From: CAWJMN01 sp963844055
GTDB taxonomy: Bacteria; Planctomycetota; Planctomycetia; Pirellulales; Pirellulaceae
NCBI GenBank assembly: GCA_963844055.1
Contig: CAWJMN010000002.1
Location: 1,736,001 to 1,800,000, forward strand
Reading direction: 5' to 3'
Length of the DNA: 64,000 nt
Below, one piece after another: positions 1 to 9,911 of this stretch. The notes under the pieces were generated by a model. That model saw only the letters and a program-made list of their open reading frames with translations. It was not told where the DNA came from and did not search any database. Position numbers and translations under genes: made by a program. Position 1 is the first letter of the stretch, and each line of letters begins with the position of its first letter.

Positions 1-560
<560 letters not shown>

Positions 561-922
561 AGATAGACTCGCTAGTTTACTCCACGTTTTGAACATCGGC
601 AAGGCTGCCCAAAAGGTCTTCCCCACTCCCTTGCTCGGCCCAACGCCCGTTTAGCACGCCTCGCCGTAAGTACAAACGGCATAATCGTTTCCAGCCACAG
701 CCCAGCTCGGCCATCACCGCTTGCTGAGCACTAGCAAGCCGCACCCTTTCGCGCCGCCAAAGCCAGCAGAAAATCTCGCAGGAAACCCCACACCCTCCCC
801 AAACTTCGGCCAGTGCTTTCCCATCTACCGAGAGGCAATCAGCCTGGCTAGGCACCATCCGCCAAGCCAAGTCTGGCCCAGCACCATTTTCTGCTGGCCT
901 CAGCCTTCCGGTCGCTGGGGGA
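561..922. other. Intergenic region, no gene seen
   Basis: About 360 bases lie between the tRNA gene and the 3' end of the zinc-ribbon membrane protein. A 97-codon minus-strand open frame spans much of it, but it is tryptophan-, cysteine- and arginine-rich without family features and looks like chance. The tRNA promoter should lie at its left end; I could not identify a clear -10/-35 pair. Confidence 0.45.
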
Positions 923-1669
923 CTACTTCAAAAAATGCGGGCGGATCCTGGCGTCACTGATCTTCGTCAACGCAAAGATTGCAACTCCCAGCGAGACGGC
1001 CATGCCCGGCACACCAAAACAGCCACAAGCGCAAACCTGGCTCGCCGAGACCATCGCGGCAATGGCTCCACACAGCGCCATCGTATGGTTGCTTAGGTTT
1101 TTCAGCTTCAGGCCACCAACGATCATCACCACGCTCAAGATCGTAAAGAACGCCAGCATGCCCAAATAGAACACACCAACGATTGCCTGCTCATCCGGTT
1201 TCATATCACCAGAAGCGATCATCAAAGCGCCAAAGGCACCGCCGCAAACCACCGCTACGAAAAGGCTGAACCAGCCATACAGAATCAGCAGCATGGCCGG
1301 TGCATAGACGCTGTTTAAGGCCTCTCCCCGAGAAATTGGCCCAAGTACAGGCAAGTAGGAAGGAACAGGACTCGACGAGGCATACGGATTTAGCGACGGC
1401 GAGGCAGGCCCGCGCGAATCAGAAAATGGATTGTCACCCGCAGCAGGGATCGAAGCTCCCAGCGGTGGCAAGCTGCCCAGTGGCACTTCGCTGGTCGTCG
1501 GCAGCAAGATCGGGGCCGAGTCCGCAGCACCACCCAGCGGGAACATCACGTCCCCGCCCGGAACCGTCATCAGCTCGCCACATTCCGGGCACTTCGCTCG
1601 CTTGCCCGCCGCCGAGTCAGGCACACGCAACGGCTTCTGGCACTTCACACACTTCAGTTCAATCGGCAT
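923..1669 (-). CDS. Zinc-ribbon membrane protein
   Basis: This is a 248-residue protein of unknown role. The first 30 residues form a small zinc ribbon with two CxxC pairs (C7/C10 and C27/C30), of the type common in planctomycete and myxobacterial proteins. A proline-, serine- and glycine-rich linker of about 90 residues follows, and then four hydrophobic segments. The last of these holds a cysteine cluster (CACGCFG). The start at 1669 is chosen because translation there begins right before the zinc ribbon; an upstream extension would add 29 residues of low-complexity sequence. The layout suggests a cytoplasmic metal-binding head on a four-pass membrane domain. The function is not known. Confidence 0.75.
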   Translation of the reverse strand: MPIELKCVKCQKPLRVPDSAAGKRAKCPECGELMTVPGGDVMFPLGGAADSAPILLPTTSEVPLGSLPPLGASIPAAGDNPFSDSRGPASPSLNPYASSSPVPSYLPVLGPISRGEALNSVYAPAMLLILYGWFSLFVAVVCGGAFGALMIASGDMKPDEQAIVGVFYLGMLAFFTILSVVMIVGGLKLKNLSNHTMALCGAIAAMVSASQVCACGCFGVPGMAVSLGVAIFALTKISDARIRPHFLK

Positions 1670-1971
1670 AAGAGCATCTCGGCAGATTCGAAAGGGAGTT
1701 CGTCTTGCGACTGGCTGGCCACTACCATAGCAAGAATTCCCAGCAATTTCACGCACCTTGGCCGGCTAGGCCGCCCCGCCATGTTTGCCAGGGCTGCTTG
1801 CGTTTACGGCGGCAAATCGGCCCCTGCCCCGCCACTTCACTCGCCCCATTGCAACTGCCACTCCCTCGGTTTCATTACGAATCGGGCGTTTTCCACCTAC
1901 GGGATTGAGCAGCCGTTACACTTCACGCCGGGTGCCTCACTGGAAATATGCTCTACCAAGAGGGGTCAATC
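1670..1971. other. Divergent intergenic region
   Basis: About 300 bases separate the divergent zinc-ribbon membrane protein and the acyltransferase gene, so promoters for both should lie here. I see no strong operator-like palindrome. A purine-rich GAGGGG at about 1960-1965 serves as the ribosome-binding site of the acyltransferase. Confidence 0.4.
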
Positions 1972-3063
1972 GTGCGATACCCTTCGATCGATATTCTCCG
2001 AACGCTTGCCATCTTCTTGATGGTCATGGTTCACTTTAGCGAGAACCTGTCCGGCTACACGTTCTTCTCAGCTGAACTAGGTGCCCCTCTTTTTTCGTTT
2101 CTCTCGGGCGTCAGCTATTGCCTTTGGCTGAATGCCCAGAAGAAGGCCGGATCGACAGAAGAGAACATCTCTAAGGTCTCGATTCGTCGTGGACTGTTTC
2201 TTATCGGAATTGGATTTGCCTTCAACATCCTGATCTGGCTTCCCGAGGACACCTTTAACTGGGACGTTCTCACCTTCCTGGGCACCGCGCTTTTGGTCCT
2301 GAATGTGACACGTAGATTCCCGCTTGCCGTCTCAGTTTTACTCGCCATCCTGTCACTCTTGGTAAGTCCATTCCTACGATCCATGGTCGACTATGCCACC
2401 TACTGGGAAAGCGGCCATTTCGAATACGACCTAACCATGTCCGACGTGCTGATCGGATTCTTAGCAACGGGCTTTTTCCCCTTCTTCCCTTGGATCACGT
2501 TTTCTCTGGCCGGTTACGTGACATCTTCGTTTCTGTTTACAACGCTCTCGCAGCCAACGAGCTCAGCCCGTTACACTTGGCCAGCAGTTTTCCTCGGGCT
2601 GGCGTTTATCGCCACTGCGATGCTCGCTCTGTGTGCAAAGTCGTTGATACCGCAAGGGATCGCCAACCACTTTTTAGAAGGCTGGACCATGTTTCCCGCC
2701 ACCACGGAATATATCCTTGGCACCCTGGGAATCACCATCGTACTGCTCGGGGTGATGCATCACATTGTAGATAGCAATCCACGCTTGCTGCGTTACGAAG
2801 GCTGCTTAAGTGTCGCCAAGACCTTCAGTCGGTATTCCTTGACGATTTACGTACTGCATCACATCGTGCACCTGTGGCCACTCTGGATCTATGGCCTTGC
2901 CACAGGAAACGAGCCTACGTACTTCTGGATGGATGTGATGCCCGTCGCCCTTTCGCTCCCGCTTGGGGCCCTCTTCCTTGCCATCACCTACTTTTTGCTT
3001 CGCTGGCTTGGGCCAGAAAGAAGCATCAGCGTTGAATCGTGGATGCGCTGGCTCTGCGATTGA
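1972..3063 (+). CDS. DUF1624/HGSNAT-type membrane acyltransferase
   Basis: This 363-residue polytopic membrane protein has about ten hydrophobic segments. Its N terminus reads SIDILRTLAIFLMVMVHF, which is characteristic of the DUF1624/heparan-alpha-glucosaminide N-acetyltransferase catalytic family; H21 at the end of the first segment is the likely family histidine. Such proteins pass acetyl groups across the membrane onto sugars, but the substrate here is unknown. The GTG at 1972 is chosen because GAGGGG lies 6 bases upstream and because the close paralogue at 54890-55972 starts at the equivalent GTG; an ATG at 1948 would add 8 residues. The two paralogues match along their whole length, including the C-terminal MRW(L/V)CD. 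Unlike the paralogue, this copy stands alone. Confidence 0.75.
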   Translation: MRYPSIDILRTLAIFLMVMVHFSENLSGYTFFSAELGAPLFSFLSGVSYCLWLNAQKKAGSTEENISKVSIRRGLFLIGIGFAFNILIWLPEDTFNWDVLTFLGTALLVLNVTRRFPLAVSVLLAILSLLVSPFLRSMVDYATYWESGHFEYDLTMSDVLIGFLATGFFPFFPWITFSLAGYVTSSFLFTTLSQPTSSARYTWPAVFLGLAFIATAMLALCAKSLIPQGIANHFLEGWTMFPATTEYILGTLGITIVLLGVMHHIVDSNPRLLRYEGCLSVAKTFSRYSLTIYVLHHIVHLWPLWIYGLATGNEPTYFWMDVMPVALSLPLGALFLAITYFLLRWLGPERSISVESWMRWLCD

Positions 3064-3471
3064 GGATGTCATTGCTCCTAAGAAAAAAGACTCAGCGGGA
3101 TAAGATGAGTCCCATAGAAGCACGTTTTAATATGCGATGGCGACCGTGTGTGCTTTGTCTCTGCACACTTGCTCACCATAGCCGAGTAGTCATCTCTCAA
3201 GCCTGGCCCTTGACCCGGAGAAAACGGGCGCCGCAAGTGGCATTCGGCAATTCCCTTCACCACCATGGCTTCTTTGGGGATGGAATGGAATAAGGTACAG
3301 GCCGCGATGTTAATCATGCTGTCGCCGAGTTGACCGCTTTGCAAACTTTCATTGGCCGAATGTTGCAGCCCCAAGAGCGGTAGTAGAATGCGCCGGGTGG
3401 CCAAATGGATCTGGCCAGCTACTTAGATCATTACGTGAAAACGCAAACCCACCGCGCTACGACAAATTCAG
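3064..3471. other. Intergenic region, possibly a gene remnant
   Basis: About 400 bases contain no convincing gene. A minus-strand open frame of 108 codons (3078-3404) has reasonable amino-acid composition in its first half. It lacks a good ribosome-binding site and any motif I recognise, so a decayed gene is possible but not shown. Confidence 0.35.
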
Positions 3472-3813
3472 ATGCCCACACGACTGACCCCCGATGCGAT
3501 TGCAGTACTTCGCCAACAGCACCCGGAGTTGCGAGACGATTACTTCGATTACCTTTCATGCATTGGCTGGGGCGAAACGGAATCGGGTCGAATGATTTTT
3601 GAAGGTCCCACAGGTCCGGAAGATATCTATGGTCCAAGAGCCGACCTTTGCGGAATCCTATTGCTCGGCGACGACTTCCAAGGATATTGTTTCGGGTACC
3701 CCACTCAAACGGAATGCTATGGCGAGGTTTCGAATGCCGGTGCCTGGGAACCGTGGCCTAAATCGGAAGGGTTTCTACGCTACGTGACTGAACTCGACGA
3801 CAAGGGAACATAG
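3472..3813 (+). CDS. SUKH (SMI1/KNR4)-like small protein
   Basis: This 113-residue soluble acidic protein has no signal peptide. The central stretch LLLGDDFQGYCFGY, followed by TxxxGEVSNAGAWEPW, resembles the core of SMI1/KNR4 (SUKH) domains. That superfamily is dominated in bacteria by immunity proteins of polymorphic toxin systems and also includes stand-alone proteins. No toxin gene is adjacent. I infer a SUKH-like fold from these motifs only. The start is the first ATG in a frame whose composition becomes protein-like immediately after it. Confidence 0.6.
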   Translation: MPTRLTPDAIAVLRQQHPELRDDYFDYLSCIGWGETESGRMIFEGPTGPEDIYGPRADLCGILLLGDDFQGYCFGYPTQTECYGEVSNAGAWEPWPKSEGFLRYVTELDDKGT

Positions 3814-3879
3814 CAAAGCGAGATCCTCTCACTCACTCGACCAACCGACCTTCGCTTACGTTTTGTTACAGGATGCACG

Positions 3880-5187
3880 ATGACAATCAAACGCCGTGAC
3901 TTTTTGGCAGCGCTTCCCGTAGCAGTCGCAACCGCCGCCGCCTTTGCAAAGGAGGGGGCAACGGATGATGCACTACGCGCGTTTTTACGCCCGCATGTAC
4001 TTCAGCGAAGCACGCTCGATCAATTTCTAGATTCCAAGGCCCAAGTTTGGGCGAAGTTCGATCCGGAACTCGGCTACTTGCTCCGAAACGCGTTCGTGCG
4101 CGATGGTGTTGATGGCTGCCACACACTTGCTCGGTATCAAAGCGCGGGTCAACGCCAGCAGGTAAACTTTGCTGACCAGCCTTGCCGCATCAATACCTAC
4201 GGCGACAGCTTTACGCAGGGACACCAAGTCAGCGATGGGGAAACCTGGCAAGAAATCCTGGCCGCTCACTACTGCGAACCGATCCGGAATTTTGGCGTCG
4301 GCGGCTTTGGTGTTTATCAGGCCTATCGACGTCTGCTAAGAACCGAGGCGACCGACCAAGGTGCAAAGTACATCATCTTCAACATCTGGGGAGACGATCA
4401 CCTGCGTAGTGTGTATGCGTGGCGCTGGTTAGCATTTCCAGACAATGTGTTGGAATCGATGTCGGGAACCATGTTTCATGCGAATCCCTGGGATCATGCT
4501 CGCCTGAATGACCAAGGTGAACTGGTGGAAAAAACGAGCCTCTGCCCGACGGAGAAGTCCCTCTACCAATTGTGCGACCTTGACTTCCTGATGGAAACCT
4601 TTCGGGACGACGAGATCGTGCACCTGATTTTTGCGCAGCGCACAGGCACCTGCCTGAATAAGGACCTCCTAGAAAAGACAGCCGCCAAATGTCGCGCCAA
4701 GGTTCCGGACCGGTCCAGTCCGGAAATGATCAAGGCCGGTGCCACCCAGTTGCTGCATGCCTATGCGGTTCAGGTGGGAATAGCCGTGATGAACCGCCTG
4801 CAAGAGTTTTGCAAATCACATCAGAAAGAATTGCTGGTCCTACTAAGCTATCCAATTGGCGCTGTCTGGCACGCTTGCAATCGCAGTTCACCAAAAGATC
4901 CGGACAACGTTGACTGGCATCCGCAATACTTCAAGGATCATCTCGCCGCCCGAGGAATTCCGCTTGTCGATAGCCTCCCCGCCCACGTTGCCGAATTCGA
5001 TACCTTTAAACTATCGGCCAAGGAATACGTCGACCGTTATTACATCGGGCACTACACGCCACAAGGAAACCACTTCTTTGCCTATGCGATTAAGAATGCC
5101 ATTCGAGACTGGCTATCGCCTCTTCCGCCGGCCTATCAAAACAACAAAGAGCCACTAATCCGATTCAAAGGCTATCTCCCTGGCTAA
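3880..5187 (+). CDS. Tat-exported SGNH/GDSL-type hydrolase
   Basis: This 435-residue protein begins with a twin-arginine signal (KRRDFL, then an alanine-rich hydrophobic stretch), so it is probably exported folded by the Tat system. Block I of SGNH hydrolases is present as GDSF (catalytic S110). Downstream are NFGVGGFGVYQ (oxyanion glycine region) and IFNIWGDDH. A C-terminal HYTPQGNH at about residue 391 is where the family places its DxxH pair. SGNH enzymes cleave ester bonds of lipids, acetylated polysaccharides or related substrates; the substrate cannot be read here. It stands alone, 66 bases after the SUKH-like gene and convergent with the acetyltransferase downstream. Confidence 0.75.
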   Translation: MTIKRRDFLAALPVAVATAAAFAKEGATDDALRAFLRPHVLQRSTLDQFLDSKAQVWAKFDPELGYLLRNAFVRDGVDGCHTLARYQSAGQRQQVNFADQPCRINTYGDSFTQGHQVSDGETWQEILAAHYCEPIRNFGVGGFGVYQAYRRLLRTEATDQGAKYIIFNIWGDDHLRSVYAWRWLAFPDNVLESMSGTMFHANPWDHARLNDQGELVEKTSLCPTEKSLYQLCDLDFLMETFRDDEIVHLIFAQRTGTCLNKDLLEKTAAKCRAKVPDRSSPEMIKAGATQLLHAYAVQVGIAVMNRLQEFCKSHQKELLVLLSYPIGAVWHACNRSSPKDPDNVDWHPQYFKDHLAARGIPLVDSLPAHVAEFDTFKLSAKEYVDRYYIGHYTPQGNHFFAYAIKNAIRDWLSPLPPAYQNNKEPLIRFKGYLPG

Positions 5188-5223
5188 TTCCCACCCGCCA
5201 AAACACTTCTTTGCCCGCTTAAT

Positions 5224-6058
5224 TTAGTTCAATGTGAGCGGCCGCATCGCTGCGTACTTTTCCAACATCACTTCCACTTCTGGCGACTCCGGAAGGGTGA
5301 TCAAAAAGTCCTTGGTCAGCACATCGCGCAGCTCGGCCGCACTCGTAAGCACCCGCTTCTCACTTTCGCCCGCGACATGGTGCACAGCCCATTCATTGTT
5401 GCGCAGCGTGTACCGTCGATCCTTGGCCGGCCGGGCCAGTAGCAAATCGTGAATCAAAAAGCACTCGGGAAAGTTGCATAGGTACCAATTGCTCACTTCG
5501 TAGTCCGACTGCTGCCTGCTCTTGCAGGTCAAAGCGATACAGTGTTTTCCATGCATCGCGGATTTTGGCCTGCTTTACAAAGTCGTTCCCCTGACGAAGC
5601 AACCGAAAGGGCTCGTGCGGCGTGGGCTGCTCAATATCGGCTTCCAGCAGCAGCGGCGCAGTAAGCGTCAAGCCACCAAAGCCCACATCGACCAGATAAG
5701 CCTTTCCCTCCAAATCAACCCGCATCAACATATGGCTCCGCGGCGGCATCGCCCCGTCCGGCGCATTCCACAAAACACGCGCCGCCAGCCAAGTCACTTC
5801 AAAGCCTAACGATCGCAGCACATGGCTCAGCAGCAAATTATGCTCATAGCACCAGCCCCCTCGTCCCCCCTGCACCAACTTGGCTTGCAAAGAAGCCAGA
5901 TCCAAATTCACCGGCCAGCGCAATACGGGATTCAGATTCTCAAACGGAATCGTCATCGCATGCGCCGCATGGATCGCCGACAGTGTTTCAAGGGTGGGCG
6001 TCCGGCTCCCAGCATAGCCAATCCGCTGAAAATACCCCGCTTGGTCCAGTTCGCTCAT
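5224..6058 (-). CDS. nat: Arylamine N-acetyltransferase, frameshifted
   Basis: NAT enzymes transfer acetyl from acetyl-CoA to arylamines and hydrazines. The catalytic triad is intact: C70 in GGRGGWCYEHN, H109 in PPRSHML and D124 in YLVDVGFGG. After about residue 181 (LQEQ) the frame is lost and the family sequence (SDYEVSNWYLCNFP, then a normal NAT C terminus to LTLN) continues in another frame. Removing one base from the GG at about 5515 (plus-strand CC in GCTGCCTGC) restores a 277-residue protein of normal NAT length. The break is thus a single-base insertion, real or a sequence error. The gene converges on the SGNH hydrolase and its 5' end faces the GntR regulator. Confidence 0.85.
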
Positions 6059-6156
6059 CGCTTTTGCCCCTCAGTCACCGATCGTTTCCCTTTTCCATCC
6101 TTGCCGATGGACCTACCACCGATCCTAGCACGCTCACTCCCCCTGCAAAGTCCTGG

Positions 6157-6186
6157 TTGATTCTTGATTGTATCCAAAATACAATC
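6157..6186 (+). promoter_or_regulatory. Promoter with overlapping GntR/FadR-type operator
   Basis: A promoter with -35 TTGATT (6157-6162), a 17-base spacer and -10 TACAAT (6180-6185) precedes the regulator gene. Within it lies a perfect inverted repeat, GATTGTAT-N5-ATACAATC (6166-6186), which covers the spacer and the -10 box. Operators of this shape are typical of FadR-subfamily GntR regulators. Binding here would block RNA polymerase, so the regulator probably represses its own operon until an effector is bound. Confidence 0.75.
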
Positions 6187-6220
6187 AGGCAGTCCCACCC
6201 CACCACCAGGAATCCCGCCC

Positions 6221-6910
6221 ATGCCCGCCACCACGGCCGTACGTACCGTCGCCGATCAGGTTTGTGATCGCCTGCGTAGCGAACTTTTTGCCGGCACGCA
6301 TCCCGTCGGCATGGCGCTGCGTGAAGAAGAACTCGCCCAGCGCTTTGGTGTCAGCCGGCATCCCATTCGAAAGGTGCTACAGCAACTTACCCTGGAAGGG
6401 CTGCTTACCGCCAAGCCCAATTGCGGTGTCGTCGTAGCAGGCGGATCCGATGAACATGTCGCCGGCTTACTCACTCCCTTGCGAAAGCAGTTGGAGCTGT
6501 ACGCCCTCCAAAAGGCCCTTCCGCAGCTCACTTTAGAGCATCGCCTCCAATGGGAAGCGATCATCAAGCGGATGCACCGCGCCGTGGAAGACAAAAATCC
6601 GCAAGAGCTTCTCAACCAAGACGCCGCCTTTCACCAAATGTTCCTCATCGCCGCAGGGCTGGAAGAAATGATTCCTGTTTGGCAAGGCATCTACGGCCGA
6701 ATGCGAGAGTTTCACCGCCAAGGCAATTCCCAGCTCAGCGACCTGCGCGTGGTCCCCTTCATTCATGAACGTTTGCTCAAAAGCATTCTCAGCGGCAATG
6801 CCGAAAAGGCCTGTGCAGATCTCGCCTCCCATCTGGATAACACCGAGTTCAACAACCGCTGTCGTTCTGCTTGGCAAAGTCAAATCCGCACTGCTGCGAG
6901 AAAGGGGTAA
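6221..6910 (+). CDS. GntR-family (FCD domain) transcriptional regulator
   Basis: This is a 229-residue regulator. Residues about 8-72 form a winged helix-turn-helix of the GntR type (ADQVCDRLRSELFAG, then LREEELAQRFGVSRHPIRKVLQQL and the wing NCGVVVAGG). The rest is an all-helical FCD ligand domain with the expected D-x3-H (DAAFH) and later histidines that bind a metal and a small acid. A TTG at 6164 lies inside the operator upstream of the predicted transcript start, so the ATG at 6221 is used. The next gene starts 4 bases after its stop, so it is the first gene of the PSD1-DUF1501 operon and is probably autoregulatory. The effector is unknown; FCD regulators often sense sugar acids or fatty acyl-CoA. 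Confidence 0.88.
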   Translation: MPATTAVRTVADQVCDRLRSELFAGTHPVGMALREEELAQRFGVSRHPIRKVLQQLTLEGLLTAKPNCGVVVAGGSDEHVAGLLTPLRKQLELYALQKALPQLTLEHRLQWEAIIKRMHRAVEDKNPQELLNQDAAFHQMFLIAAGLEEMIPVWQGIYGRMREFHRQGNSQLSDLRVVPFIHERLLKSILSGNAEKACADLASHLDNTEFNNRCRSAWQSQIRTAARKG

Positions 6911-6914
6911 ATCC

Positions 6915-9911
6915 ATGCACGCTTCCCTTCGCCCCTGCCTTGTCACGATCCTTCTCTTTGGCACCTGCGTCATTGCTCAGGCCGATGAAAAGCTATTTGA
7001 AGAACAGATTCGCCCTTTGCTGCTCAACCATTGCATCAAGTGCCATGGCCCTGACCGGCAAGAAGGAAGCCTGCGACTCGACTCCCGTGGCGGTTGGCAA
7101 GCCGGCGGCGATCGCGGCGCTGCCATTGTTCCAGGCGATGTCGAAAATAGCCTGCTGCTGCAAGCGGTCCGCCATACCAATCCCGACTTGCAAATGCCCC
7201 CCGAAAACAAGCTCAGCCCGGCCCAAATCGCCCTGCTTGAGCGCTGGGTAAAATCAGGCGCAGCCGATCCGCGTGACGGCGCCGACACCCCCGCCAAACG
7301 GATCGTGGCCGACCCCAAAACGTTCTGGTCCTTTCAACCGGTTCGCGCGGTCGCACCTCCCGCCGTCAGCCGGCCTGACTGGGTCCGAACCCCGATCGAT
7401 GCATTCATCCTGGCCAAGCTCGACGCAAATAACATCACCCCAGCGCCCCAAGCCGACCCGCGTACCCTCGTGCGACGCGCCTACTTCGACTTGCTCGGCC
7501 TTCCCCCCACTCCAGCGCAAGTCGATGCCTTTATCAACGACAAAAGCCCCAGCGCCTGGAGTCGATTGATCGACAACTTGCTCCAATCCAAACAGTACGG
7601 CGAGCGCTGGGGTCGTCATTGGCTCGACGTTGCCCGCTATGCCGACAGCGGCGGCTTTGAGACCGATGTCTACTATCGCAACGCGTGGCGTTATCGAGAC
7701 TACGTCGTCAAATCGTTCAACGATGACAAGCCCTACGACATCTTCGTGCAAGAGCAAGTCGCTGGCGACGAACTCTGGCCCGACGATATCACGCTCGATG
7801 GCAACTACACCATCGCGCCCGAAAAAGTGCGCCATCGCGAAGCACTTACCGGCACCGGACTATACGCACTTGGCCCCCAAGTGCACGAGTCCAACATGGA
7901 TGGCAAAAAGATCCGCTACGAGACGTATACCGATTGGGTCGATACGACCGGCGCCGCATTCATGGGGCTAACGATCGGCTGCGCTCGTTGTCACGACCAC
8001 AAATTCGATCCTATCTCGCAGCGTGACTACTACGGGATGCAAGCCATCTTCTCCGGCAGCAAGGAAGTCGAAATCCCGGTCATCGACGCTATGGGACTTA
8101 CCGATTTCAAGCAGCACTATCCTCGCATCCTGGCTGTCGAAGAATCACGCCGTGCCTTGCGAATGTTCGATGCACGCATTGGCGGCAGGCCGCTGACGCC
8201 GGCCGAACAAGCCGAGCGCCAAAACCTCCTTAATGCCATCGCCAACAACGTTCTAGCGATTCCAGAACAAACCGCGTTGGGTGCCCCTTTGACCGGACTC
8301 ATGGAAACGCCCACGATCAGCGTGCTGGGCCATGAACGTCCCGAACTAGCCCCCACCATTTATCTGCTGAACCGGGGCGAACTAAATCGCCCACGCGAGG
8401 CCATTTCGCCCAGGCTGCCTGCTGCGTTGCGTGAAGCCAGCAACTGGACACAGCCAATGCAGGGGCAGTTTCGCAATCGTGCCTCGCTCGCGCAGTGGCT
8501 TACCAGCCCGCAGCATCCGCTCACGGCCCGTGTCATGGTCAACCGAATCTGGAACGGCCATTTTGGTCGCGGCATCGTCGGCAGCCTAAACGATTTCGGA
8601 CAGATGGGAGAAAGGCCCACCCATCCTGAACTGCTCGACTGGCTTGCCAGCCAATTCATGCAAAAGGGCTGGAGCGTCAAAGAAATGCATCGCCTGATGA
8701 TGCTCTCTTCTGCCTATCAGATGGAAAGCCGTGGCCACTACGAGCAAAATGAAAAACTCGATCCCCAAAACCGCTTGTTCTGGAAGATGAATCGCAAACG
8801 GCTGGAGGCCGAAGCGCTTTGGGATTCTCTGCATGCCGTGGCCGGCACCTTGAATCTCAAGATGGGAGGCCGTCCCGTTGTTCCACCCCTAGGAGCCGAT
8901 GAAGGGGCCCCCGGGTACTGGATCGTCTCGGCAGATCCGGCCGAACACACGCGACGAGGCCTCTATATCCTTCAGCGACGCAACTATCGCTTTCCAATGT
9001 TCGATGTTTTCGACTTGCCGGTAAACGCGGTTAGCGCACCAGCCCGCGATGTGACGACCGTTGCTCCGCAGGCTCTATGGCTGATGAACAATCCGGCCGC
9101 AATTCGACAATCCCAGGCCTTTGCCGCCCGCCTCAAGGCCGAGGCCAGCGCCGGCTGGAATGTGCCCAGCTTTGGCCCAGGCCAATCCGGCTGGGTCGGC
9201 GAAACATCAGGCATCCATGCCGGCTGGGCCTTGCGAGAAGAAAACGGCAATCCCACTGATACCTTTGACGACCCAATCGGCACCGTCATCACCCATGGAA
9301 TGACAAGCGTCGCTTGGAAGGTTCCTTCAACAGGCGGTGGCGCGATAGAAATCCGTGGCGCCCTTTGGAACATTCGCCACCTCGGCCGAAGCGGGCCTTG
9401 GAAACTGTGGCACAACAACACGCTCTTAACCGAAGGAACGATCGACGACAAATCGGGCACCTCAGCCGCTCCCCTAAGCCTCTCCCAAGGGACCGGCGGC
9501 GACGCAGCCCTGCTGCGCCAAGCACAGCCCGGCGATACATTCCGCCTAGAAATCCTCGAAGATGATTTTGTCGGCGTCCAGCTTCGCATTGCAACCCAGC
9601 AAGGCGCTTTTGAAATTGGCGCCGACTTCTCCCTCGACGCTAATCCAACCGACAAAGGCTGGCAATACAGCGAATCACTGTCCAACGGCGGCGGCCCCCT
9701 ATCCCAAGCGGCCAAGTCCAAACGAGCCAACGACGAAGGCGCCACCATCGACCAAGCTTGGCGGCTCGCCCTAGGGCGTTTACCAACGGCTGAAGAAAAA
9801 GGGGAAGCGACGCAGCTGCTCAAGTCCCTTTCAGTAACCAATCCACAATCGGCCCTTTCCATGCTGTGCCTTGCCATCTTCAACATGCAGGAGTTTTCCT
9901 ATGTCGATTAA
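6915..9911 (+). CDS. Secreted PSCyt1-PSCyt2-PSD1 (DUF1549/DUF1553) protein
   Basis: This 998-residue planctomycete-type protein has a cleavable signal peptide (residues 1-23). PSCyt1 carries a haem-binding CxxCH (C40, C43, H44). PSCyt2 (DUF1549) carries a second CxxCH (C356-H360). PSD1 (DUF1553) follows from about residue 540. Within the PSD1 C terminus an extra block of about 200 residues (roughly 745-942), rich in beta-forming and glycine residues, separates two parts that look contiguous in the family. Such proteins are paired with DUF1501 proteins throughout planctomycetes; a role in redox-coupled breakdown of polysaccharides has been suggested but is unproven. The start at 6915 gives a clean signal peptide 4 bases after the regulator stop. 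The 3' end overlaps the DUF1501 start by 11 bases. Confidence 0.9.
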   Translation: MHASLRPCLVTILLFGTCVIAQADEKLFEEQIRPLLLNHCIKCHGPDRQEGSLRLDSRGGWQAGGDRGAAIVPGDVENSLLLQAVRHTNPDLQMPPENKLSPAQIALLERWVKSGAADPRDGADTPAKRIVADPKTFWSFQPVRAVAPPAVSRPDWVRTPIDAFILAKLDANNITPAPQADPRTLVRRAYFDLLGLPPTPAQVDAFINDKSPSAWSRLIDNLLQSKQYGERWGRHWLDVARYADSGGFETDVYYRNAWRYRDYVVKSFNDDKPYDIFVQEQVAGDELWPDDITLDGNYTIAPEKVRHREALTGTGLYALGPQVHESNMDGKKIRYETYTDWVDTTGAAFMGLTIGCARCHDHKFDPISQRDYYGMQAIFSGSKEVEIPVIDAMGLTDFKQHYPRILAVEESRRALRMFDARIGGRPLTPAEQAERQNLLNAIANNVLAIPEQTALGAPLTGLMETPTISVLGHERPELAPTIYLLNRGELNRPREAISPRLPAALREASNWTQPMQGQFRNRASLAQWLTSPQHPLTARVMVNRIWNGHFGRGIVGSLNDFGQMGERPTHPELLDWLASQFMQKGWSVKEMHRLMMLSSAYQMESRGHYEQNEKLDPQNRLFWKMNRKRLEAEALWDSLHAVAGTLNLKMGGRPVVPPLGADEGAPGYWIVSADPAEHTRRGLYILQRRNYRFPMFDVFDLPVNAVSAPARDVTTVAPQALWLMNNPAAIRQSQAFAARLKAEASAGWNVPSFGPGQSGWVGETSGIHAGWALREENGNPTDTFDDPIGTVITHGMTSVAWKVPSTGGGAIEIRGALWNIRHLGRSGPWKLWHNNTLLTEGTIDDKSGTSAAPLSLSQGTGGDAALLRQAQPGDTFRLEILEDDFVGVQLRIATQQGAFEIGADFSLDANPTDKGWQYSESLSNGGGPLSQAAKSKRANDEGATIDQAWRLALGRLPTAEEKGEATQLLKSLSVTNPQSALSMLCLAIFNMQEFSYVD

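Noticed and set aside
577..870. 97-codon minus-strand open frame beside the tRNA gene
   Set aside because: Cysteine-, tryptophan- and arginine-rich with no family features or good start signal.
3078..3404. 108-codon minus-strand open frame between the acyltransferase and the SUKH-like gene
   Set aside because: Partly protein-like but no ribosome-binding site or recognisable domain; could be a remnant but cannot be supported.
5393..5556. Two separate overlapping genes at the arylamine N-acetyltransferase locus
   Set aside because: The two frames together make one normal-length NAT with a single indel, so two genes are not needed.
8984..9886. 300-codon open frame antisense to the PSD1 gene
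   Set aside because: It is the shadow of a GC-rich coding gene with strong domains on the plus strand; arginine- and serine-rich with no motif.
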